From Grammothele lineata (lineage: Eukaryota > Basidiomycota > Agaricomycetes > Polyporales > Polyporaceae): 64,000 nucleotides of DNA. Below the pieces are notes generated by a model. That model saw only the letters and a program-made list of their open reading frames with translations. It did no database searches and was not told the origin of the DNA. Made by a program: the position numbers and the translations under genes. Positions within the stretch are counted from its first letter, which is position 1, and each line of letters starts with the position of its first letter. The DNA lies in the NCBI GenBank assembly GCA_002150815.3, contig NDFF03000029.1:558001-622000 (forward strand), read 5' to 3'. This document shows positions 10,178 through 21,613 of this stretch, piece by piece.

Positions 10178-11673
10178 TGTTCGTGTATCATTGTCTCACT
10201 TATGTTGCACCTCATCGTTGACGTTTCTCGGGCACGGCTCTTCACAGGTCTCACACTCGGATTTCGAACCATAGCTGCCTAGAAGATGGCGTGCACGAAG
10301 ATAGCTCAGCAAAGACTGAACAGTCTTCGGTTACGTCGACTTTCCTGGACCTCTACGGCTCGCCTTTCGAAGCGAATCCCATTGGATAAGTGCGCGAGCG
10401 CGCACGAAAGGCTCCTACGGTTCACGACCAGCGCTGACCACAGTACACTCAACGTGTGCTGTGGTTTCTGGTCATGCGTCGTAGGGCGCCTTCCGCGCAC
10501 ACACACGCGCCACGACCCCCAACGAATGGATACATTACGGACACCTTGTATCGATATGGCTTTCTCTGTCTCGTATCACCGGATCGCCTCGTCTTTCTTT
10601 CCCCACTTCCCCCGTTTAATATGGCCCTCCCCACCTCTTGTGATTATAATGCTCCCCCATCTCCTTACCTACCCATTCCCGTTCGCTGGACATTGTTCTC
10701 GCCCGTCCCATCATGCCCTCGCGCTCATTCGAGTGCTTATCATTTGGCCGACGATTCCGTTCCTGCCCACCTTGTACTGGTCCCTTCTTTAGAAAATCGT
10801 ATATGGACTGTGGTCATGGCGCCTCCGATCCTGTGGGTGCCATTGGTATTTACAACGCTGCTGTTTTCGTCTGTCGCTGTCATCGCGGTGGTGCGTGCGA
10901 TCACAGCCCGAACTCTGGGTTTCGCCTGCCAGGGTGTTACTGTCTGTCCAAGTACGCGATCCGTAAAAGATGACGTCACGGGACCTGGTACCATCTGCCG
11001 AGCTTGGTGCGGAGACTGACCGGGATCCTGCACGGCGAGGACGGTCTCTGGTAGTCTGGTGCGCGGCACCGCTTGGCAGCTACTGACGTTGTCAGGGATC
11101 AGCCGAAGCTTTCAGAATACAAGGCTTGAAACCGCGAAGTGCTAGGTGGCGTAGATGGCGTGGACTTAAGACGGGCGGAGACGGGCGCCAGCTGCAGCTG
11201 TATCGCGCTCAGAAACACAATTCGCGATGCATGTATGACAGCCGAGAGAAAGCGGTGGTCTGGCCGTGAGAGGGACCGCCCTTTAATAAGGTATTTCTGC
11301 GCGTACCCTCAGAGATACATCGTCCAGACCACAAAGCTACGCGTTGTGCCCGGGATCGAAGTGTGGTCCTGTGCAACCGTGAGCCACAACCGCGCATGAA
11401 GCGCCAGGCCCAATGTTTCAAACTGGAGAAGCAGAAGCTTGCGTATGGTACTGCCCTAACCTCATCCGTGGCTGAAGTCCCTACGTTAGGGCACCCGGAA
11501 CAAGGTATCAACTCCACGCAACAGCTATCGCCGGGCTCTTCGCTGCTCAGAACACAGGACCCATCGCGCTACCATTCGACTCAACGAACGAGTATAGACC
11601 GCTGTCACAACTAAAAATACAGGACGTTCTGGTACCGGCGGTTCGCAGCCCGCCAACAATTCTCCTATGATCA
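10178..11673. other. 3'-UTR intron and conserved block of unit B, then empty spacer
   Basis: A 65-nt GT-AG intron is inferred at 10183-10247. A near-copy of the unit A downstream block follows (to about 10335, with patches to about 10545). An open frame from 10286 (168 aa) covers it but is not conserved as protein. No other gene was recognised. Confidence 0.55.
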
Positions 11674-13410
11674 TTACTGAAGCCCAACGTCCTGCCACTC
11701 GTTGCCAGTGACAAGCTTCCGGTGGGGAAGGACGACCCGGCTCGTTCTCACCGGGCATCCGCGTAAACCGTACTCTTCGCCTGTACCTGCGTCTACATCG
11801 TCACTGAAGTCGAACGCGCCGTGGGCTACACTCGAACGGAGTGGGGCACCGAGGTTTCCGACAACTAAAGAGGCAGTGACTGGGGTTGTGGACAGGTCGG
11901 TGGCCGTCGTAGAATCGTCTCTGTTGAGGCTGCGTAGGTCGAGCATGAACCGCGAGTGGAATATCACCACAAGGCTGAAGTAATCGTTAAGCCGGTGTTC
12001 CATTGTTAGAGGGAAGAGAAGGACACATACACGTCTCCAAAATATGACCAGACAACGAGCTTAGGGGGAGCACTTGATGATTAATGATGCGTAGATATCA
12101 CAAAGCTTCAGGAAGACATACGAAATCCACCAAGAATGATACCATGGTGGCGATTTGAGTTAGCATTATGATGCTGTGCGACCAAATCAACGTACGGACG
12201 TCCGTGAGATAATCTGCACTCACAAGAAATAGATGGTGCCTATCAAGACCACATGAATTTGAGAATCTGTCCGACGCACAGATGGAAGACGCACCATCGA
12301 TGAGAAATAGTCTTGAGAGACGGAAGCCCGAAGTCTGTGGTTGCATATTCTTCCGAACTTTGTAGCTGCCGAAAGTGTTGCGCCACGTTAGGCCCACGAC
12401 GATCATATCTGCTGCAATGGTAGTCGTCTCCGCGGCGATAGTCACTGTAAAATACGATTGAACGCTTAGATACGCCACCACAGGTTTCACTTAACGTACC
12501 CCTACGATCGAATAATCAACCAACGGAGATAGTCAGACCGAGAGAAAGGCTCACAGCGTCCACGTCCGGTGCGATATGCCATGATAGATGTACAAACATC
12601 CGTATGGTGGACCGCCCTGAGCAGCGGTGTACTTCAAGGCTTGTACCTGCATCGAGTTCAGTGAGCGCGAGACGGAATATGAAATACGTCTCACCGCCAC
12701 GAAAGTAGGTTTAAGCAGTGTCAGCGGTACAATAGCCAACAGCGGCCTCCAATTTAGTCCAGAGATAGCATAGCCACGGAGGACAGTAAATGCTAGCCCA
12801 CCCATCAGTCAAATGTAAACATCGAGCGAAAGGAAAGTTCTACGCACAAGCCAAAGCTAGATAGTTGAGGAAGAGCAAGATATCATTACTGTGCGTTATT
12901 GTGCCGCATGTCTAGGTACCAGCGTCGAGCTCAGGAGCGTTGTCAATCTCGAAGTCTGGTGGCGTACCTTGTCGCTCGAAGTCCAAACGAGGATCTCCGA
13001 GACGAAGAAGATTCTGGCCAGGACAGCGAAATAACGTGTGGATAGATACACAAGCGTCGCGCCAGAGAACTTGCGTTTGACCCAAATGCACTGCACCTCC
13101 CGTGAGAACGTCAACGCGGAGTCAAAGAATAACAGCGCTGTATGCAACCAGATGTAGTCAGCGCTTTTCCCGAGTCGCATTTAGAAGCTGATCTTCAGAC
13201 TTTTACCCCCCGCACTCACCTGTAGACGCAATGATGCAGTAGTTGGTTGAGAGCCTCGAGGATAATGCTTGAAGTGGTTCTGAAGACGAAGAACTAGGAA
13301 AACGTGTTAGGAAACGCTGTGATCGCCTTCGACTCAAGATACACTGACAAATTCGGATAAGCTTCTGAGACCTCTGGCACTGATGGCTCGTTGTTGAACA
13401 TCTTGAACAT
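11674..13410 (-). CDS. DUF6533-type multi-pass membrane protein (unit B copy)
   Basis: Twelve exons on the complement: 13410-13349, 13293-13220, 13137-12968, 12911-12848, 12792-12695, 12646-12555, 12501-12500, 12444-12295, 12239-12224, 12173-12122, 12059-12031, 11974-11674. They give 369 aa. Seven exons, including the 2-nt and 16-nt ones, match unit A exactly in length. Motifs are the same: NYCIIAST, LTFSREVQCIW, KFSGATLVY, LRGYAIS, ADMIVVGLTW, LFLIDGTIYF, FMLDLR and VVGNLGAPL. A second in-frame ATG lies at 13401. The intron after LFLIDG has a GT donor (12294). It is an integral membrane protein of unknown role and appears intact. Confidence 0.82.
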
Positions 13411-14381
13411 CGTGGATGCGTGCGCGAAGTTCTAAGAGGTAGAGCACGTTGAAGAGTGACGGGGGATTAGGGACCGAAAGAGCGAACGGAGCGGAATATC
13501 TCGAAGGTCTTGATATTTAGCCTCCTTGCTTTGTTCGAGCTGTCGAAGGTAGAACCTGACTCCCGTACAGGCTATTCGAGCCATTGGCAACGCCATCCGG
13601 GTTCTTTTCGTCTATTCGCACGCGATGGCGGAATGCAATCGTACGCCGACCACATTCATGAATGATGGCCACCGGCGTGACGTGCCGGCGGTGATCTGCC
13701 AAATGCAGGGCCATTTGGCTCAACCTCACAACTTATTAGAGCTCGTACAGCTTCTCAATCCTAGTGCTCACGTAGTCCGGTCGGACCTACTTGCACAGTC
13801 ACCTAACAAGGTATGAGGTCTGGCCCACAATTGAGATCATGGATCATTTTGCGTACCTGGATGGACGGACCGGGACTGAACCTCTGTCGAGTTTGCAGGA
13901 AGAACTTCGCGTGGCATCGGAGCGCGAGTTTGGGATCAGGAGGGAGCCGCATGCATTGCACCTGTCCGTCGACTGACTATTTCATGCTCATATATGGCGC
14001 TGTGGTTTTTTCTTCTGAGATGTCGAGTCGACATCCGAAAACGTCGCATGTGCTTTGTGACGCTGCATACGATGCGTACGTGAACTTGATGTCGAGTCAG
14101 TCATTCAAGAGGTTCATCGGTGTGGAAATAAAATGACCTACAGTATCGCTCATACATTGTCATTGCGAGTCACATCCGGAAGGCGAACACTCATTCGAAC
14201 TTGCGGAGGAGGTTGTTGGTCCGGCAAACTCCGTACCATGCGAGCATGTGACTGAAGCAGATTCTCACGGGACCGACGCGCGATCGCGTTCAACGCGACC
14301 GGGCGCTAGATTTCCAAACACCGTCATCCATCGTCTCGGGGCCGCATCGACTCAATCCTGACTGCTTGCACTCATGCACTC
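13411..14381. other. Intergenic region and RAD52 promoter
   Basis: No supported gene. It contains the 5' flanks of the DUF6533 gene (minus) and RAD52 (plus), which are divergently transcribed. Confidence 0.55.
14276..14297 (+). promoter_or_regulatory. Cluster of three ACGCG cores upstream of RAD52 (MCB-like)
   Basis: ACGCG occurs at 14276-14280 and 14293-14297, and its reverse complement CGCGT at 14285-14289, about 85-105 bp before the ATG. ACGCG is the core bound by MBF-type (Mbp1/Swi6) factors that drive G1/S transcription of DNA replication and repair genes in fungi. Binding here is inferred from the motif only. Confidence 0.5.
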
Positions 14382-16646
14382 ATGACAACCGCAGGCTCCT
14401 TCAGCGGCCATCTTCTCAGCTCTTATCAAGCAGCTCAGCCTGCTCGACCTCCCTTCGGCCAGCCCCCGAGTGACATTTCGGTCTCCGGTCCCATGTCCTT
14501 CAGTCCCCAGATGCACGGGTCATTCAGCCGATTCGGGACACAGTCCTCCAGTAATCTAGACACTTCATTTGGTGATATATCAGAAGAGACGGCGAAGAAG
14601 ATTGCGACGCTGCAGGCGAAGTTGGACAAGAAGCTGGGCCCGGAGTACATCTCCCAGAGACCAGGGCCGGGTGGAGGACCGAAGTTGACCTATGCCGAAG
14701 GTATACCTCTTCATCGATTAGCCTTGGTAACCTGCTTAGCTTTGTGATAGGCTGGAAGATTATTAATCTGGCTAATGAAGTGTGAGTACCTGCGTATGTC
14801 GACGTATCTTTGTGCACTGACGGTTGGTCAAGTTTTGGTTTCAATGGCTGGAGTTCATCGATTGTCAGCATCACTACGGACTTTATCGACTACAGTGAGG
14901 AGACGAGGAGATTCAATGTCGGCGTTACGGCTATTGTACGAGTGACGTTGAGGGACGGGGTCTCCCATGAGGACGTGGGCTATGGGTTGCTGGAGAACTC
15001 AAAGAGCAAGGGTGCTGCTCTGGACAAAGTACGTTCCCCATCTCCACACACTTGAGACCCTATATAAACACGCATATAGTGCAAGAAGGAAGCCGTCACA
15101 GACGCTGTGAAGCGTACCCTCCGCAATTTCGGAAATTTGCTCGGGAACTGTTTGTACGACAAGTCTTACACGCAGGAGGTGGTCAAGATGAAGGTCCCAC
15201 CGGTATGTTCTATGGGCACTTTTTTGGAGATCGCGTCATAACCTTCAATGGTGGTCAGCCGAAGTTTGAAAAGGACGAACTCCACCGCCGCCCCGAGTTT
15301 GAGGATAAGAAACCCGACGTCTCAAACCTCTCGCATGCCTCCGGCGCGGGCTCTTCCATAGCAGCGGGCCCGTCAAAGCCCACCGTCAAAGCCGAGCCTG
15401 TCGGCCAAGCCATGCCACCTCCCCCCAATATCCCTCATCGCGCACTGCAGTTCTCTCCCGGCCCCGATGCAACTTCCACGCCAAACGGAAAAGGCAAGGC
15501 CCCGATACAACCGAATGGCTTGCATACTCCTGTCCAGACGCCTTCAAGTGTACGCCCGCAGCGGGCGCCGGCTCACAATGGTGGTGGTATGGACCAGAAG
15601 ACCGCTGAGCGTCACGCGGCCCGTCTTAAGGCTATCCAGGAAGCCCAAGATGCCCTCCGTCTCGAGCAGGAGGCGGCTCGTCTCACGGCGGCCAATTCTG
15701 GCACTACCGTTCAGGCTCCATCACCTGCCACTCACAGCACAGCCGGGTCGCGCAATGTCATCCCCTCAACATCGACCTCCAATACCGTCCCTGCACCCGT
15801 CCCGTCACCACAGCCTGCACAACCTCCCCGACCGTCTTCTACTATTTTTGAACGAAGCGACTCGGACGAGTTCCACTTTCCCTCCGACGATGATACCTTC
15901 TTCGCAAACATCGACCTCTCCGAACTCGATGAAGGCGTCGGACGCCCGATTGACTTTGACGAAGGAAAATCGGCGGTCGAAGCCATGGATGTTGATAGCA
16001 ACGTCACGGTGCCAGCGGGTCACAATCCGGATCCGCAACAGAAGCCGACTGAGTCTCGTACATTGGCTCCTCCACCCCAGCCTGCGCCTAAGGCCCACGA
16101 TACTCTGGTTCAAGCCACAGCTTTAAACGTCGCTACGCGTGCGCCCGTTTTTCACGGCCAACGCAATGAGAATTTGCCCCCCAAGGCTGCACCTAATTCG
16201 ACTACGGATCAGCCACGGACGCCTTCCATGGGAGGCGGCTTTACCTTTCCTGCAGGGGTATGTCGACGCCAAGTTGGATGTGAGGACCGTGGCTGACTCG
16301 CTATCGACCCACAGACTGGCCCGAGTTCTAGCAATAATCCAGGTGTGGGGCGGCCCTATGGCCATGGTCAGCCGCATACACGCAGTGGGAGCCTGAAACG
16401 AACTGCAGATATCATGCAGTAAGTAGTACTTCGGGAATAATACAACCTATGTTAACTAATGTATCCTTATGTAGGGGTCTCAATCAGGCTCAGGCTGCTC
16501 AAGCGGCCGCACGTCGGCCTCAGCAGGGCATGGGTTTGCAGAACCCGCCGCCACCGTCCACCGGAGGGTCAAATACAGCGCGGCGGGAACCACTTGCCAC
16601 GTTGGAGATGGGAGAGGGTGGGGACCCCAAGCGTATTCGACGGTGA
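14382..16646 (+). CDS. RAD52: RAD52 recombination mediator
   Basis: Seven exons (14382-14700, 14751-14781, 14833-15028, 15080-15202, 15259-16257, 16315-16418, 16475-16646) give 647 aa. The N-terminal Rad52/Rad22 DNA-annealing domain covers about residues 60-225. It is recognised by [51 protein letters not shown] and [18 protein letters not shown]. The long C-terminal half is low-complexity and Pro/Ser-rich, as usual; it would carry Rad51 and RPA contacts in the family. It acts in the nucleus, loading Rad51 and annealing single strands during homologous recombination. Intron positions cluster in the conserved domain. The gene appears complete. Confidence 0.95.
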
Positions 16647-17393
16647 GGATACATCAGGACCTCTGAACGCCTGACTAGGTCTCGAAGGACTTGGAACCTA
16701 TGGGAAGAGGGATGACACGGATCGTACTGTTTTGTTTGCTATGCTTTGCTCTTGTTTTCTGCGCATTGCTCATGTTTGATGGATCGGCGGTCAGAATGCA
16801 GGATATGGGATAATGTGCGATGAACAATCGCCTCGTCTTTCAGTGTATCATTAGTCATAAGGATCGTACTCGCTCTTCTATTGCGTACGGATGAGTCTCC
16901 ATGTATCATAGAATTCTCGCAATATCGAGTGGCTGTCACATTATCGCTAGTGGTGATAGGGTTAGAATTGCAGAGGCGGCTTCAAAGGAAGAAGCCTTCG
17001 ACCTGGCGTGCGCAGGTTTCGAACGAGTGCATGGGGAACGCCGATGACGTCACGACTCGAGGCCGTGGCTTGGATGACGATCTGTACGGCACCGCCCTCA
17101 CCGATACGCTAGATACGCCAAAGACGGTTTCAACAATTCCCGAGATAGAGGAGTGAGATGCAGGCGATGCCTCGCGTGATGAAATTTGGCAGAAGCAACG
17201 AAAGCGAAGCGGGCAACGTACTTGCGGGGAGGAGGCGATATGGAGATCTTAGCCCTTGACGGACGCCAGACTCCAGACGGCTCGTCAGAATGACTACGAC
17301 GTGAACATGTCTCTGTAGCATGACAATGGTGTATATCCTACATAGGTACAGGGAAGGTATCTGTACACACATCGAGAGGCCAGCGTGGGTCCA
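16647..17393. other. Convergent 3' region between RAD52 and the membrane protein gene
   Basis: About 750 bp without a supported gene; likely the two 3'-UTRs. Confidence 0.6.
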
Positions 17394-19175
17394 TTACGAG
17401 GGGTGTACCTGGTATAACGGCGGCAGCGTCGACGCCGTGCTGCGCGCCTCCTCTTCTTGCTCTCCTGCACGCCGCGCGGACCCAGGGGGGCCACCGGCGA
17501 GGCGCACGCCTCCGTCCGTGGAACGGCGCCGGACCGGCCGCGGTGTAAGACCCCCCGGGCTGAAATCGGGCTCCCCATACGCGTCTAGGATATCGAATGG
17601 GCGTCGAGGGGGCGAGATGGAGGTGGAGATGGGATCGAGCGATCGCGAAGGAGCGTGGGTGGGTGGTACGAGTGACGTTGCTAGGAGAGGGGATGCGGAC
17701 GAAGGCGAGGGCGAGAGAGGTGAGCTGGTGGACTGGAGTAACGGTTTCTCAAGCGCGCTCCCGCTAGTGTGCAGCCGCGCGATCGACGAAGTTCGTGTGC
17801 GCGGTAGTGGTGGGACAAGAGGGACGGGCTGGCTGAACACGAGATCCTCCGGGGGCTCGTCTTGGTTGATGGAATGTGAATGTCGGGCGGTCGACCCGGA
17901 GAGGTCGGTAGAGTACGTCTGGGACGTTGATGGGAAGCTATGCGCTCCTTCATCTGCTTTCCTGGGATGCACGAGGTGCTGTCCGGTCTGTGCGGATGAG
18001 GGGCCACCTTCCCGTACCCCGCTCATGTCTGTGAGCGAGTCCCAACTCGTCAGCGCCTCACCAAAGATTCCACAGGGAAATGCATGCGCACCAAACGGCG
18101 CAACCGCGCGTCGTCTCGCCAAATGCACTCGACGTCGCCACCACAAGGCACCTGCCAGCACCCCAAGCAAAAGGATAAGCCCAGCAATCGCAACGCCGAT
18201 GATCGCCCCCGTGTTCTTCAGCGGGGAAGCTGTGTGCAAACCCGCAACGTTCACGATAGCACCCGTCGCGTCAATCGTCGCGCTTGTAGGCGACGGGGAA
18301 GAGGGTAGTGCGCTCCCTCCAGACATCATAACAGTAACAATCGTCTCAGACGACTGCTGCTCGTTGGTGGACGTTCCCGTGCTTGGCCCGCCGGAGAGGG
18401 TAATGCTTGTTCGAGCCAATGTGGAGGAGGTGGATTGAGAGTTGGCCGTAGATGTCGTCGAGTGTGGTATACCGCTAGAGTCCCCTGAAGCAGAGCTTTC
18501 AGGTTCCTGGATCGTTTGTAAGGGCGTGGTGGTCGTTGATGCCGTTGATGAGGTCGACACTGCGGACGCCACTGTCGCGGTGCCGGCGTCGGTCTGAACC
18601 TGAATGTAGTCTAACCAGAACTGGTTCCCGAGATTCGTGACGGTGAGTGTATGTACCCCAAAGGGTATCGCGTTAGAGAAGAAGAATGGTCGGCGGTATA
18701 GCCACTGGGTGTATGTCGAGCCCGGTTGGTAGATCGTCGGCGCGCCGTCATCAATGGTATAGGAAGACTGAACATCGAATGTCCCAGGGGAAAAGGCACC
18801 GAAGACAGATACAGCAGAGCCTGTGTGTACGGAGTTCAGGTGACAAGGGAAGAGAGGGACAATACACGCAGGGTTCAACGCACAATATGGACGGGAACAT
18901 TGTGAAGATCACTCACCCGTAAAGGAGAACGTTGCGCTCGAACCCGACGAGTTCGTGAAAGTGAGCGTGCTCATGTAGTTGTTGCCCTCGGGGTCCGGAC
19001 CTGGGTTCGGTATCCAGCTGCCGCTGTACTGGATGCTAGGATCCGAGTCGTCGTACGTTGCAATATCGGACGCTTGAGACGCCACCAGAGGCGCGAGTGT
19101 GCAAATGGCAGCGAGGATAGTGGAAAGTGGTGTCTCGCCGCCAACTCGCCCGTGTCTGGGCATAGCAACAAGCAT
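17394..19175 (-). CDS. Ser/Thr-rich single-pass membrane protein with an extracellular beta-type domain
   Basis: Exons 19175-18917 and 18820-17394 on the complement give 561 aa; the first ATG is at 19175 and another in-frame ATG at 19163. An N-terminal signal sequence (STILAAICTLAPLVASQA) precedes about 150 residues with alternating Tyr/Trp/Thr patterns (SIQYSGSW, FSFTG, VSVFGAF, YRRPFFF, HTLTVTNLG, FWLDYIQVQT). This resembles galactose-binding-like or lectin-type domains of basidiomycete surface proteins. A Ser/Thr-rich stalk follows, then one membrane helix (GAIIGVAIAGLILLLGVLAG) with a basic stop-transfer (WWRRRVHLARRR) and a long Pro/Ser-rich cytoplasmic tail. The layout is that of a cell-surface sensor or mucin. 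Ligand and pathway are unknown. The 96-nt intron is longer than most here. Confidence 0.75.
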
Positions 19176-20247
19176 CGGGGGAGGTGAGAGTCGATGCGGG
19201 GTGAGGATGCGCAAGATGACTGAGATGTGCTCACTCGACGATCAAGAGGCCTAGGGCATCCCTTCGGGACGGTGTTCTGATATTGCAGGAAAACGGATCG
19301 CAGCGCGCGTCATACCAGCACGAGACGTGGAGATCGAGTGTATGCAAGAAGCAGGGAGCAGACCCGTCGAAGATATGATGATTGCTGACTTCCAAGGTCT
19401 CACTCACCAAGGGTCACGTAAAGATACTTCTGAGGGACATGATATCTGATCATGGGAACAAACAGGTGTGAGAAATGACGCCAGGGACTCAGAGAAGTGC
19501 TAACTTGAAGCACATTGAGCATACGGAATGTGAGCATGTAGCACGGTCATGATCGACTCACGGTGCTCCTATAAACCCCTATCCATGCCGTGGCCATCGT
19601 AAGTGATTGTATGTGAAGCCACACTTCTGGCAGAGAGCGCGGAGATTCAACACTTCCGCTGCAGTATAGACGTCGTCAAGGGATTCATCATGATGTTAGG
19701 TAGTGATAGCGTGTGTAGATCTGTCATTACTTCACGACGGAGAGGTCGGTCAGCCCTTGAAACGGTAGGAGGGTCGCACACATACTCAAGTACTCGACAC
19801 GCGGGCACGCTTCGAAGGTGATGGCGGCGAGAAGAGAGCCCAGCGGCCCGGTGTGCTCCAATTTTGTTACTCGCGGCGTTCAGGACAAGGGCGCCAATTG
19901 CTTCCGGGCCTCCGCTCTCATTGGAACCGCCACCATCTCGTGAGGTCCGAGCACGATGGCTTACGACTTGTCTACGACCATTGACAGCCTCCATGGTAGA
20001 ACATGCATGTTCTAACGTACGTTTCCATGCTTAGCGACTTCTTTCAGGATACATGCTGTACATCGGCTCAAAAATCCGCGGATCATCGCATAAGTACTAC
20101 TGCTAAACGCGTGCTGTAATAACTTCGTCTGCGCCACCACGTGGCAAGCTGCTACCACCTGTTTGTGGCGGACATGATGTCAGGCCGGCGAAAGGGGCTG
20201 TGAAATGAAAGAGGGAGAAAGGCCGGCGCGTACCTCCGTTTAGCAGA
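19176..20247. other. Intergenic, no supported gene
   Basis: About 1.1 kb holding the promoter of the surface protein gene (minus strand) and the 3' flank of the next C2H2 gene. No repeat or RNA gene was recognised. Confidence 0.55.
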
Positions 20248-20656
20248 TCATAGCCTCGCCTTCCATGAGGCAGCTGGGTCGGAGCGCCGGCGGAGGTCGT
20301 ACTGCCTCTTGGCCGCGTGCTTCATCTGTACATGGCGCCAGAGCTCGTGCTTGCGAGCGTATGAACGGGTGCACGACGCGGCGTTACATCGAAACCGCCT
20401 TTGCTTGTCCTGGTGGAAGCAAGTCTTGACGTGGGCCCGGAGATCAAGGACCTTTCTGAATGCTGAACGGCGAGCCACAACATGCGATCAGCAGGACGAA
20501 GTGAGCTAACTCGAAAGAGGACTGACGTTTCTTGCACTCGGAGCAGTGGAATAGGATGGGTGGGGTAGTGAGACGTGCAGCGGGCACATCGTGGATGCGA
20601 AGGTGAGGCATGTTGTTGAAGTCGACGGGCGTGGCATAGGTGGTGTCGACCGGCAT
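20248..20656 (-). CDS. Short two-finger C2H2 protein, possibly 5'-truncated or decaying
   Basis: Exons 20656-20527 and 20462-20248 on the complement give 114 aa from the first in-frame ATG. Finger 1 is CSEC...H-x5-H, joined across a phase-1 intron three residues after its second Cys. Finger 2 is C-x5-C-x12-H-x4-H (SYARKHELWRHVQMKH). Upstream the same frame stays open through about 50 more codons without ATG to a TAG. Beyond that TAG it continues in frame to an ATG that reads MPDPDSHIYP. Either a nonsense mutation removed the N-terminal half, or an unrecognised upstream intron exists; the only GT-AG pair spanning the TAG would be about 30 nt. Compared with its neighbours the protein lacks a long low-complexity N-terminus. 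Confidence 0.6.
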
Positions 20657-21613
20657 GTCGAATCCGAGTCGAGGAATACTTGTGCGTAGTGACTGACGCT
20701 GGGGACTGAAGAGAGCCCTGAAGGGGGGAAGGATGGTGAAGTGGGGAGCATCCCTGAGATCTAAATACTCGTCGGTGGAGGCGCAACGTGCTACGGCAGT
20801 CTGAAGGTTTGCTGCATTGCCCAGCCATATGTACTATGATTGGCAGGCGGTGGATAGAGGCACAATCCCCGGTTTGCCTGGAAGCTTCTGAAGGAGTGCT
20901 GCGGGATAGATGTGGCTATCGGGGTCGGGCATCGGAGCGGAACCTAATAGGTGTACCAATCCAGCCTTCATCGAATTCGCGGGCTGTGCTTAATAGCATG
21001 GACTGTTCTTTGTAGGAACCACTCGGATATTAGAGTTGAAGGCCAAACAGCACAACCCATCCCAATATCATGATGAACAGCATCGCATCTCAAGGGAGGG
21101 GTGCCACATCACTAGCAATAGAGTACGGTAAGGAAAAGCAGATGCCAGAAACGGATATCCGAGGACCTCGGTTCAACTCTAGATACCGTACACGTTTGGG
21201 GCGTCTCGATCAAGGATCCGGGACAGATATCTCATATTGTGGGAAAACATGGAAATGAGAGAAATGGAAAATTTTCGCAGGTCGAGGAGTACTGTTCCCT
21301 CGTATCGTACCAGCCTCGTCTACACCAGACTCCAGTCCGTCTAGGAACGAAGTTCAGAACCAGTATGCGTTCGGAGCACGCCCCGAGCGCACACAATTCC
21401 CACCACTCTGGGGAGCAAGACGTAAACGTCCGACGTAGGTAAACCCGATTCGAGCCTGGTGGACGCTCGAGGATACCCACGCCAGATCAGCGACGAGCGT
21501 CGCCTATGCGGCGTTAGTCAGCGAATGCGAGGTGCAAACGCAACTTGGAGCCAGTCGCGGGGACCGGCACTGTGCGCAACGCACGACAAAGGATTGAGAC
21601 TCACTTTATTGGC
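20657..21613. other. Intergenic region, includes the possible lost 5' end of the preceding C2H2 gene
   Basis: From 20657 to about 20935 the minus strand carries the in-frame extension described for the 20248-20656 gene. From about 20940 to 21613 no gene was seen. Confidence 0.5.

Larger units (their letters stand above)
9245..13410. repeat. Segmental duplication, unit B
   Basis: Second copy of the module described at 3965-8330. It lacks the 208-bp MITE upstream, has lost the split start codon of the C2H2-like gene, and keeps a GT donor where unit A has GC in the DUF6533 gene. Confidence 0.9.

Noticed and set aside
7598..12646. Treating 12694-12647 in unit B as coding because it is 48 nt and open
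   Set aside because: The matching unit A segment is 49 nt with a frameshift, so both are introns.
17320..18438. 372-codon plus-strand frame
   Set aside because: It is antisense to the surface protein gene and mirrors its low-complexity codons.
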